A stretch of DNA of 64,000 nucleotides from Chryseobacterium herbae (GTDB lineage: Bacteria > Bacteroidota > Bacteroidia > Flavobacteriales > Weeksellaceae): assembly GCF_025154075.1 (NCBI RefSeq), contig NZ_JAOAMU010000003.1:62001-126000 (forward strand), given 5' to 3'. Shown here one piece after another: positions 7,819 to 15,431 of the stretch. The position numbers and the translations under genes are program-made. The notes under the pieces are model-generated. The model ran no database searches, was not told where the DNA came from, and worked only from the letters and a program-made list of their open reading frames with translations. The first letter of the stretch is position 1, and each line of letters starts with the position of its first letter.

Positions 7819-8607
7819 CTATTTAATGACTTCCTGAAGATTCGAGGTTTTAAGCCTTTTCTGATAGATCGGCAGATATTTTTCAATCGGGATTTTGATC
7901 GCCTCAAAATTACCGGCCAGTACATAGGCTTCTATATTTTCTGAGGTATAAACGAACTGAAGAAAGTTATCCACAAGGTTTTCCGGAATCTTGAATCTTG
8001 CAAAATAATCTTTCCCAAGATAATTTTTGATCTGAGAGACAGAATTATTCATTCTTTCATAGGCCATATAACGCTGTTTTTTCTTTCTGTCCCCCGAGAG
8101 GATGTCATAAATACTCTCTAAGCTGAAAGTAAGCCCTCCGTCCCTTAATCCGGCTACAGGAAGTTCAGGAGAAGTACCATCCCCTTTCGGTTCAGGCAGG
8201 CCGATTACTTTTTTAAGAGCCAGGCCTTTATCCACTTTACGGATCGAATTCACATCATACCTAAGGTTTCCGGTAGGCTTGAAACGGGTCAGCACAATTT
8301 CCTGGATTTCATAATAGGCGATTTTTAATTCGATTAAATTTTTCTGCTGCATCATCTGGGGAGTAAGCTTCACATCTTTACGTTCGGTAACGATAGATGT
8401 AAAACGAACCACATCGCCAGGAGCAGCGGGTAAGTTATAAGTTCCGTTATAATCGGTAAGTACGGTTTTCTGAGTGTTCAGATTGGTGACATAAACCTGG
8501 TTAAGATATAAGATCGAATTGTCTCTTAAAAATACCTCTCCGGAATACATCTGTGCACTGAATTTTGCTAGAAAAACCAGCATCAAAAGGGTAATTAGCT
8601 TCTTCAT
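7819..8607 (-). CDS. Exported protein with carboxypeptidase-regulatory-like domain
   Basis: 262 residues with a signal peptide (MKKLITLLMLVFLAKFSAQ). Residues about 20-110 look like the CarboxypepD_reg-like beta-sandwich common in Bacteroidetes envelope proteins: GEVFLRDNSILYLNQVYV, TDYNGTYNLPAAPGDVVRFTSIV and a final strand IQEIVL. The rest is helical and unrecognised (KNYLGKDYFARFKIPENLVDNFLQFVY). Similar proteins often sit in the periplasm or on the inner face of the outer membrane, sometimes tied to TonB-dependent systems, but no such partner is nearby. It is monocistronic, with its own promoter and terminator. Confidence 0.75.
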   Translation of the reverse strand: MKKLITLLMLVFLAKFSAQMYSGEVFLRDNSILYLNQVYVTNLNTQKTVLTDYNGTYNLPAAPGDVVRFTSIVTERKDVKLTPQMMQQKNLIELKIAYYEIQEIVLTRFKPTGNLRYDVNSIRKVDKGLALKKVIGLPEPKGDGTSPELPVAGLRDGGLTFSLESIYDILSGDRKKKQRYMAYERMNNSVSQIKNYLGKDYFARFKIPENLVDNFLQFVYTSENIEAYVLAGNFEAIKIPIEKYLPIYQKRLKTSNLQEVIK

Positions 8608-8940
8608 ATAATTAGGGCAAAATTACGTAGAAATACAGCAATTTATACCTATTAAGATAGTGATCTCAGGTTAAAGTTATATTAAACTTTAAGACTAAAC
8701 TGTTAATGAATGTTATAAAGTGGTGTAAATAAAAAGGATAGGATGAGATTTTAACCAATATCGCGAAATTATTTCCCTTGAATTCTGAATGAAATATCTC
8801 CATTTTCCCAACATATCAAGGACCTTTAAAGACGAAATAAAAAATTATTTTGGACTGAAAGAACAATGATAATCCTACCATAAACTTCCATCATCCTGCT
8901 TCCATCCCTTAACCTCAGCCTTAGTCTCAACCTTAGCCTC
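8608..8940. repeat. Intergenic spacer with pyrimidine-rich short-period repeat
   Basis: No gene is visible in these 333 bases. The end next to the T9SS gene (8883-8940) contains AACTTCCATCATCCTGCTTC, which recurs with one change at 26386-26405, followed by a period-6-like run of CTCAGCCTTAG and CTCAACCTTAG. The block ends at the stop codon of the next gene. Confidence 0.5.
8618..8625 (-). promoter_or_regulatory. -7 element of the CarboxypepD_reg-like gene
   Basis: TAATTTTG on the minus strand (TAnnTTTG), 11 bases upstream of the ATG at 8607. A TTG lies 13 bases further up, closer than the usual 17-23. Confidence 0.45.
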
Positions 8941-11900
8941 CTATTTATGCTTCACCAGCAGCCAGCTTGAATATTTTACCGTAGTAGAAGTTCCAAACTC
9001 ACTCCAGCTGATGAAATACCAGTAGGTAGCGGTAGGAACAGGTCTTCCGCCCATTCTTCCGTCCCATGTAAACCTGTTGTCCGGGGTTCCTCTGAAGATT
9101 TCAGCTCCATAGCGGTCGAATATTCTGAATTCCAGATTCGTCTGGCTCATCAGGGCAGAATAGTCTATCTGTTCATTATGCCCGTCGCCGTTTGGAGTGA
9201 TGGTATTGATCAGATTGATGATAGCAAATGGTCTTGTAACTTCCTCGCATAGTTTAGAGTCGCGTACAAAGACTTTGTGGGGACCTCTCGGTACATTATT
9301 GAAAACATTTGAACTCTGCCAGCTTACTCCGTCAAGGGAATATTCGTAAGGAGGAGTACCGCCGCTTGCTCCAACTGTTACGGTCGTTCCATTGATCTCA
9401 AGAGAAGTGATCATTGGTGAAGGGGATTCACTCACTATAACGGTTTGCCTGTAAACACAGCCGTTAAAGGTAAGTTCTACCCAGTAGGTTCCCGCAGCTA
9501 CATTCGAAATTGAAGGGGAAGTGGCTCCGGTGCTCCACAAATATTTTTCAAATCCCGGACCGGCATCTAATGTAGTCGTAGCTTTCGGGCAAATGACCTT
9601 GTCTGTTAAAATATCAGACTTCTTCGGTGTTTTAACTGTGATTCTGATGGATCCAACCTCAGGACATACTCCGTTTTTCTCGAATCGGATATAATACGTT
9701 TGGGTACCTGTAATATTCACGGCACCTGGTATCGGACTGGTGTCATTCTGAGCATCAGCTAAAGTTGTATGGAAGGTATACGTGACATTCGGGTCCAGGG
9801 TAAATTGAGGGATAAACTGGGCAAGATTGACCGCTTTTATTCCATCCAGATCATCGTCACAGATATTGGTAGCCGTTGATGTTGTTATTAGAGTAATTCT
9901 TGCCCCAATACTGAATTGTAAAGGTTTTACCACTGTAGCGCAGCCATCCGGAGATTCCACTCTGATGTAAATAGTTGTCGTGGCCGTGTAGCTCCAGCTG
10001 TTAGGAAGTGTATTGGCATTTCCGGCATTGGCATCAGCCAATGCAGCATAATATCTTACATTGGTAAAATAGGCCGGATTATTCAGAACAATACCTGTGA
10101 CATTAGGTAATATGACGGTCACGGTTCCATCCAGATTATCATCACAGAAAATACCATTGTAATTATTCAGTATGATCGCAAGATTGTATAATGAGAGAGT
10201 GATCTGGGCAATACTTTTACAGCCCATACTGTTTTTTACCACGGCATAGACAATGGTACCGTCAGGAGCCGTATAAGCATTGGCTGTCGTGATAAGCGCT
10301 GCCGCGTTTTCTGTCTGGGCATCCAGAAGGGTAGGGTAATAGGTAATGGTTACCGGTGAATTATTCGTGACATTTGCGGTGGTAAGATTAAAGGTTCCCT
10401 GTCCGTTAATGTTACAGGCATGCAAAGTAACATTCATGACTGTAAGAGCAAGTATATTGACGGTGACGGTCACCGTTTCACAATCGGTGAAAATCGGATC
10501 ATTTCCGCAAAATGTATAAGTAAAAGTATCTGTCCCTGTAGTTCCCGGTGTAGTAACGGTATAAGTAATGATGCCGGTGACAGGATCTATAGCTGCTGTA
10601 CCCAAAGTAGGAGCAGTGACAATAGCCACTGTGGAAGGTACAGGGGTTTGTGGGGAGCTCGTGAATGTAGGTGTTATAGTCTGTGTACTACAGACATTAT
10701 ATGTTGAAGTACTTAGCTTTGTACAGTTCAGAACCTTAAACTGTTCTGTGACCAGCGGTGCGCAGCTTCCCATCGTTACTGAACAGGTATAAAATCCGGA
10801 CTGTGTAGGAGTAATAGACGCTCCTGTAGCTCCCGGAATAAGGGTTCCGTTCACATACCACTGATACGTGTCATAAATGATTGGATCTACGGTTAGGACG
10901 ATTCCCGGCACACAGGTTCCTCCTGATCTTAAGATAACAGGCTGAGTAGGAAATCCCGCAAAAAAACCGCCGTATCCTACAGCATCACTTCCCGCATTGA
11001 TTCCTGCTGTGATCGCTTTATCTGAAACTACCGTGATGGTTCCTGTTACATTGGGAATGCCGTAAGTTACCCAGTTAGTGGTTCCTGTCATATTGAACGG
11101 ACCGGTTGATGCTAGCGGAGTGGCTCCGTTTACAGAAACATTGGCCCCCCGTTGGGTAATGAGGTTCAGCTTTGTCGGAATATTAAGAATTCCGGATGGG
11201 TTAGCATTGGAGTGAACAAAATTCTCGTTAATAAAGCCTAGTTCATTGATCTGTTTCGGAAGATAGCAGTTCAGGGCCGGAATAAAATTGAAGCCGCCGG
11301 TTGCTACCTCACTTCCCGAAGCGGAATCTCCTGCGAGAACCTGGTAGACGTATGCATTTTTAGAGGTTCTTAAGTAAAGATTATAGTGGTTTCCTCCCTG
11401 GTTCATATATTTTGAATCAGGAATGATAAAATACTGACCCGCATTTATGGTAGTCAGAGGAGGAATTTCATCATTGACAAAGATCTGAGTATTGTCTTCG
11501 GTCGCAATAATGATGGCACCCTCCATATTGGTACCTATGCTTCCGTTTCCTTTCACAAGGGCAAACTCGGTTCCCAGCCTTTCCACCGGAACGGCCTGAT
11601 CCATTAAAATGTCTGAGCTTGTAGGATTGTTTCCCGCGTACTGACCATTGAAGTTTCCGTTGGTCACGTTTACCGGTTTATTGGCTGTGATCTTAGCCCC
11701 GATAAACGGATCGGTGTTTCCGGGAGCTGAACCTATTCCGTCTATAATATAAGACTGACCTTTATTGAGGGTAAAGGTCATGGTAGGATTCGTGGCTCCT
11801 GTAGTTCCGTTTGAAAATTCTGCAGTAGGTTTATATCCACTTACAGTAACTGTTGTATTGTCTTCTGTAGCAAGAACGCTGGCCATAAAACTTAAGATAG

Positions 11901-12339
11901 AATTACTGACCGTAATGGGGGCGTTCGCAGCATAAAAGTTTTTTCCTGTGGAAGGTATTCCTTTCGAAGTAATGATTTCAGCGTGATTATAGACAGAGAA
12001 TCTCAAATTGGCGTAAAAAGGAAATTCGGCCTTTAGATATAATCCTTTCGAAGTAGGTGTAAACAAATCCGCCTGATTGGTAGTGATGATATAATTTCTG
12101 AGTACATCAAATTTCTGGGGATTGTTTTTACTGATATTAACAGTGCCTATAAGCACATTGTTGTTATAAATATTTACCGGGAAAGATGTTGTTCTGTTGG
12201 TAGATAGGTATAATTTCTGATACGGATTCGGACTTCCGCTCCTGTCCATCATGGGAGCAAACCAATGTTCCCTGTCCAATTGGGCAAAGGTAAAGGTGAA
12301 AAAACAAAATATAAATAAAAAAGATAAAGTTTTCTTCAT
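8941..12339 (-). CDS. T9SS type B cargo with IgGFc-binding-like N-terminal region (copy 1, long form)
   Basis: 1132 residues. A signal peptide ends at FTFAQ (about residue 20). Residues about 25-470 resemble the IgGFc-binding domain of FCGBP-like proteins: EHWFAPM, ATEDNTTVTVSGY, LNKGQSYIIDGIG, KPVNVTNGNFNGQ, MDQAVPVERLGTEF, YVYQVLAGDS and NCYLPKQI. Then come an Ig-like segment (YQWYVNGTLIPGA), a cadherin/Big-like segment, an insert with two acidic CDD-(N/D)LDG motifs, a WSTGATSPSI repeat, and the type B sorting domain from about residue 1040 (NTITPNGDGHNEQIDYS, FDRYGAEIF, WDGR, GTYWY-like end). It should be exported by Sec, then moved to the surface by T9SS. An adhesin role is inferred. Own promoter. 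Confidence 0.88.
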   Translation of the reverse strand: MKKTLSFLFIFCFFTFTFAQLDREHWFAPMMDRSGSPNPYQKLYLSTNRTTSFPVNIYNNNVLIGTVNISKNNPQKFDVLRNYIITTNQADLFTPTSKGLYLKAEFPFYANLRFSVYNHAEIITSKGIPSTGKNFYAANAPITVSNSILSFMASVLATEDNTTVTVSGYKPTAEFSNGTTGATNPTMTFTLNKGQSYIIDGIGSAPGNTDPFIGAKITANKPVNVTNGNFNGQYAGNNPTSSDILMDQAVPVERLGTEFALVKGNGSIGTNMEGAIIIATEDNTQIFVNDEIPPLTTINAGQYFIIPDSKYMNQGGNHYNLYLRTSKNAYVYQVLAGDSASGSEVATGGFNFIPALNCYLPKQINELGFINENFVHSNANPSGILNIPTKLNLITQRGANVSVNGATPLASTGPFNMTGTTNWVTYGIPNVTGTITVVSDKAITAGINAGSDAVGYGGFFAGFPTQPVILRSGGTCVPGIVLTVDPIIYDTYQWYVNGTLIPGATGASITPTQSGFYTCSVTMGSCAPLVTEQFKVLNCTKLSTSTYNVCSTQTITPTFTSSPQTPVPSTVAIVTAPTLGTAAIDPVTGIITYTVTTPGTTGTDTFTYTFCGNDPIFTDCETVTVTVNILALTVMNVTLHACNINGQGTFNLTTANVTNNSPVTITYYPTLLDAQTENAAALITTANAYTAPDGTIVYAVVKNSMGCKSIAQITLSLYNLAIILNNYNGIFCDDNLDGTVTVILPNVTGIVLNNPAYFTNVRYYAALADANAGNANTLPNSWSYTATTTIYIRVESPDGCATVVKPLQFSIGARITLITTSTATNICDDDLDGIKAVNLAQFIPQFTLDPNVTYTFHTTLADAQNDTSPIPGAVNITGTQTYYIRFEKNGVCPEVGSIRITVKTPKKSDILTDKVICPKATTTLDAGPGFEKYLWSTGATSPSISNVAAGTYWVELTFNGCVYRQTVIVSESPSPMITSLEINGTTVTVGASGGTPPYEYSLDGVSWQSSNVFNNVPRGPHKVFVRDSKLCEEVTRPFAIINLINTITPNGDGHNEQIDYSALMSQTNLEFRIFDRYGAEIFRGTPDNRFTWDGRMGGRPVPTATYWYFISWSEFGTSTTVKYSSWLLVKHK

Positions 12340-12358
12340 TCAGTGCGGGAGTTTAACA

Positions 12359-12366
12359 CAAATTTA
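12359..12366 (-). promoter_or_regulatory. -7 element of T9SS copy 1
   Basis: TAAATTTG on the minus strand, 20 bases before the ATG at 12339. The same element lies 20-23 bases upstream in all four tandem paralogues. Confidence 0.55.
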
Positions 12367-12404
12367 ATAATAAAATGTATTCATCGACTGAAAAAGTAAT
12401 AAAA

Positions 12405-12430
12405 AAACCGCGATTGTAATATCGCGGTTT
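12405..12430 (-). terminator. Terminator of T9SS copy 2
   Basis: A perfect 10-bp stem, AAACCGCGAT with ATCGCGGTTT, and a 6-base loop, flanked by A and T runs. It ends 23 bases past the stop at 12453. Copy 3 has nearly the same hairpin. Confidence 0.9.
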
Positions 12431-12452
12431 TGAAACTTATATTTTTCGGAGA

Positions 12453-15293
12453 TTATTCTCTGCTTTTCACCAGGATCCAGCCTGTATATTTTACTGGAGT
12501 TTGCTTGCCTGCAGGCTCATTCCAATGAATCTCAAACCAATAATTTCCGGTAGAAACTCTCTTGCCGCCTATAGTGCCGTCCCATTTATAGCTGTTGGTT
12601 TTATCACCCTGGAATATTTTGCTTCCGTATCGGTCGAAAATACTAAACTCAAGGTTCTTTTTACCTGCTAACAATGAATAATCAAGAACATCATTTACAC
12701 CGTCACCGTTAGGGGTAATAGCATTGATCAGATTAGGGATTGTAATTTCCACTTTGATAGGATCACAGTTGTAGCTGTCCTTCACATATACTGTCGATAT
12801 ACCTCTTGCCACATCTGCGAATATATTGGAATCCTGCCACTGGATGTTGTCAATTGAATATTGATAAGGTGGGTTTCCGCCTATTGCAAATACGGTAACC
12901 GTAGTGTTGGAAATTTCAACATTGGAAACAACCGGCTGTTCCGAAGCATATACTTTTACATTCTGAAGGGTCACACAGTCTCCTGTTTTCAGTTTTACCC
13001 AATAAGTCCCCACTCCAACATTCGTGATGGCCTGTGTAGTGGCACCCGTGCTCCATGCGTAGCCTGAGAACCCAGGACCGGCATCCAGTGTTGTTTTATC
13101 TTCAACACAAATGATCTTGTCAACAAGGACAGTAGATTTCACAGGAGGAAGAACAGTAAGTGTTACCTGGGCAATTCTATAGCAGCCATTCGCGTTGATT
13201 ACTTTTACATAAGCAACTCCGGTAGGAGCAATGTAATTGGTAGGATTCAGGATCTCGTTGGTACTGTTGTCAGCATCCGTAGGAGATGGGTAATATTTTT
13301 TAGTAACTCCCGGCTGTATGGTAACAGGAGCACTAGTAAGATTAAATAACCCTGTAGCAGGATTGTCTTCCAGGAAACATGCTCTTAAAGCAGCATTGTT
13401 AACGGTAGGACTTTCTGAAACCGTTAAGTTTAAGGTTACCTGCTCACAGTCTGTAAAGTTCGGATTGTTTCCGCAGAATTTATACACAAAAGAATCTGGT
13501 CCTACGTAACTAAAGGCAGGCGCATAGCTGATGACACCTGTAGTAGGGTCAATCACCGCGTTACCATTTGTAGGAGGAGTAATGATAGTCACAGAACCAG
13601 GTACAACAGACTGCGTTGAATTGGTAAATGTAGGAACGATCAGTTTTACCCCGTCACACACTGTTTGGTTTGATGTAGTTTCTGCAAGACATGTGAAAAC
13701 CTTGTAAACAGGAGTGATGATTGGAGGACAAGACCCAACGGTGATCCTCACGGTATATTCACCGGATTGCGTAGGGGTAAAAGAATTGCTTACAGCACCC
13801 GGAATAGGGTTGCCGTCTCTATACCATTGATAAGAATCAAAACTGTCATCCAATTCAAGGACAAGTCCCGGAATACAGTCTCCGGTCTGCTTGGCAATGA
13901 CCGGAATAGAGGAGAATCCAGCGAAATATCCGCCATAGCCTACCACACCACTTCCTCCGGAAATTCCCGCAGTTACAGCTTTTGTGGATGTGATGGTAAC
14001 GTTTCCTGTCACATTCGGGACAGAATAAGATACCCAGGATGTGGTTCCTGAAACCGGAAAAGGTCCCTGCGTTGCAGGAGGAGTTGCCCCGTTTACGGTA
14101 ACTCCCGCTCCTGTTTCTGTTAGGATATTTAATTTTACACTGTTGATCGTAGGAGGGAGAATATTAATATTTCCTATTTCGTCAATTTTTCTTGGAAGAT
14201 AACAGTTCAACGGCGGAATGTAATTAAATCCAATCGTCGCATTACTTGTTGCTACCCCTGCCATTAGCTGGTACACATAAACATTTTTGGTAGTTTTAAT
14301 GTACATATTATAATGGTTGTTCCCTTGATTGATGTAATTCGTATTGCTCAATTTGTTGACTCTGTAGCTGTCTCCTTCATTTAAGGTCACTGCGGGAGTT
14401 GTAGCATTATTAATGTACACCTGAGTACCGCCTTCGGTGGCTACGATCAGGGCATCTTCCATTCTTTCGCTGATATCTCCGTTTCCTTTTACTAGAACGA
14501 ATTCATTTCCCAATCGGTCTGTAGGTACAGATTGATCCATTACGATATCAGACCCGTCGTGGATGGAACCCGGAGGAATGATGGCAAACTGACCGTTGAA
14601 ATTTCCGTTGGTTACGGAAATCGGTTTATCAGCCTCTATTTTGGCTCCAATGAAACCTTCTTTGTTTCCAGCTATATCACCTGTTCCCTCAATGATGTAA
14701 GATTGTCCCTTATTAAGGGTAAAGGTGAGAGTAGGATTGGTTACAGCGGTCCAGCCGTTGGTAAATATGACATTGGTAGAATAATTTGAAACCGTCACCA
14801 CCGTATTGTCTTCCGTAGCCATAATTCCGGCTGTAAAATTCAGCGAAACAAGAGGGTTTTCCAGTGGCGAAACTACAGCATAAAACTTTTTACCGATTCC
14901 CGCTTTACCTTTTGAAGTCAGGATCTCACCGTGGCTGGCTACGGAAAACCTGAAGGTAGCGAAATAAGGTTTAGTTCCTTTGGTGTAAAGTCCTTTGTTT
15001 ACCGGAACAAACATTTCAGATGTATTGCTGGTAATGATGGATCCCAAAGGAATCAGGAAGGTCTGTGGAGCTCCTTTTGCGATCGTCACTGTTCCAAGCA
15101 GGGTATTGTTACTGTAGATTTCCACAGGAAAAGGAGTGGTAGAATCTGTTGAGAAATACAATGCCTGTTGTGGTGACGAAATCTGGGCACTTCGTGCGGC
15201 CATAGGAGCAAACCAATGTTCGGTATCTCTTTGGCCATAAAGCGGATTGATTGCTGTAAAAAGCAAAATAAAAATGAGTAAAAATATTTTCAT
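12453..15293 (-). CDS. T9SS type B cargo with IgGFc-binding-like region (copy 2, short form)
   Basis: 946 residues, closest to the next gene (15432-18293). Signal peptide ends at NPLYGQ. The IgGFc-binding-like region covers about residues 25-480 (RDTEHWFAPMAARSAQ, ATEDNTVVTVSNY, LNKGQSYIIEGTG, KPISVTNGNFNGQ, VMDQSVPTDRLGNEFVLVKG, NCYLPRKIDEIG). It is followed by one Ig-like segment (YQWYRDGNPIPGA), one Big/cadherin-like segment and a WSTGATTQAI repeat. It lacks the CDD-LDG module of copies 1 and 4. The sorting domain starts near residue 850 (NAITPNGDGVNDVLDYS) and ends GNYWFEIHWNEP to GWILVKSRE. A surface location through T9SS is well supported; the ligand is unknown. Confidence 0.88.
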   Translation of the reverse strand: MKIFLLIFILLFTAINPLYGQRDTEHWFAPMAARSAQISSPQQALYFSTDSTTPFPVEIYSNNTLLGTVTIAKGAPQTFLIPLGSIITSNTSEMFVPVNKGLYTKGTKPYFATFRFSVASHGEILTSKGKAGIGKKFYAVVSPLENPLVSLNFTAGIMATEDNTVVTVSNYSTNVIFTNGWTAVTNPTLTFTLNKGQSYIIEGTGDIAGNKEGFIGAKIEADKPISVTNGNFNGQFAIIPPGSIHDGSDIVMDQSVPTDRLGNEFVLVKGNGDISERMEDALIVATEGGTQVYINNATTPAVTLNEGDSYRVNKLSNTNYINQGNNHYNMYIKTTKNVYVYQLMAGVATSNATIGFNYIPPLNCYLPRKIDEIGNINILPPTINSVKLNILTETGAGVTVNGATPPATQGPFPVSGTTSWVSYSVPNVTGNVTITSTKAVTAGISGGSGVVGYGGYFAGFSSIPVIAKQTGDCIPGLVLELDDSFDSYQWYRDGNPIPGAVSNSFTPTQSGEYTVRITVGSCPPIITPVYKVFTCLAETTSNQTVCDGVKLIVPTFTNSTQSVVPGSVTIITPPTNGNAVIDPTTGVISYAPAFSYVGPDSFVYKFCGNNPNFTDCEQVTLNLTVSESPTVNNAALRACFLEDNPATGLFNLTSAPVTIQPGVTKKYYPSPTDADNSTNEILNPTNYIAPTGVAYVKVINANGCYRIAQVTLTVLPPVKSTVLVDKIICVEDKTTLDAGPGFSGYAWSTGATTQAITNVGVGTYWVKLKTGDCVTLQNVKVYASEQPVVSNVEISNTTVTVFAIGGNPPYQYSIDNIQWQDSNIFADVARGISTVYVKDSYNCDPIKVEITIPNLINAITPNGDGVNDVLDYSLLAGKKNLEFSIFDRYGSKIFQGDKTNSYKWDGTIGGKRVSTGNYWFEIHWNEPAGKQTPVKYTGWILVKSRE

Positions 15294-15315
15294 TTATTTG
15301 AAATTAGGATTCTCG

Positions 15316-15323
15316 CAAAAATA
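15316..15323 (-). promoter_or_regulatory. -7 element of T9SS copy 2
   Basis: TATTTTTG on the minus strand, 23 bases before the ATG at 15293. The bases between it and the start include AATTAGGATT, shared with copy 3. Confidence 0.5.
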
Positions 15324-15384
15324 GTGGAATATTTAATGTGGAATTGTAAAATGTTTAAAAAATATTGATTTTGGGTCAAAAAAA

Positions 15385-15407
15385 AACCGCGATACTAAAT
15401 CGCGGTT
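15385..15407 (-). terminator. Terminator of T9SS copy 3
   Basis: A perfect 9-bp stem, AACCGCGAT with ATCGCGGTT, and a 5-base loop after a long A run, 25 bases past the stop at 15432. The stem matches that of copy 2, so the duplication included the terminator. Confidence 0.9.
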
Positions 15408-15431
15408 ATATATTTTACTAAAATGGAAGAC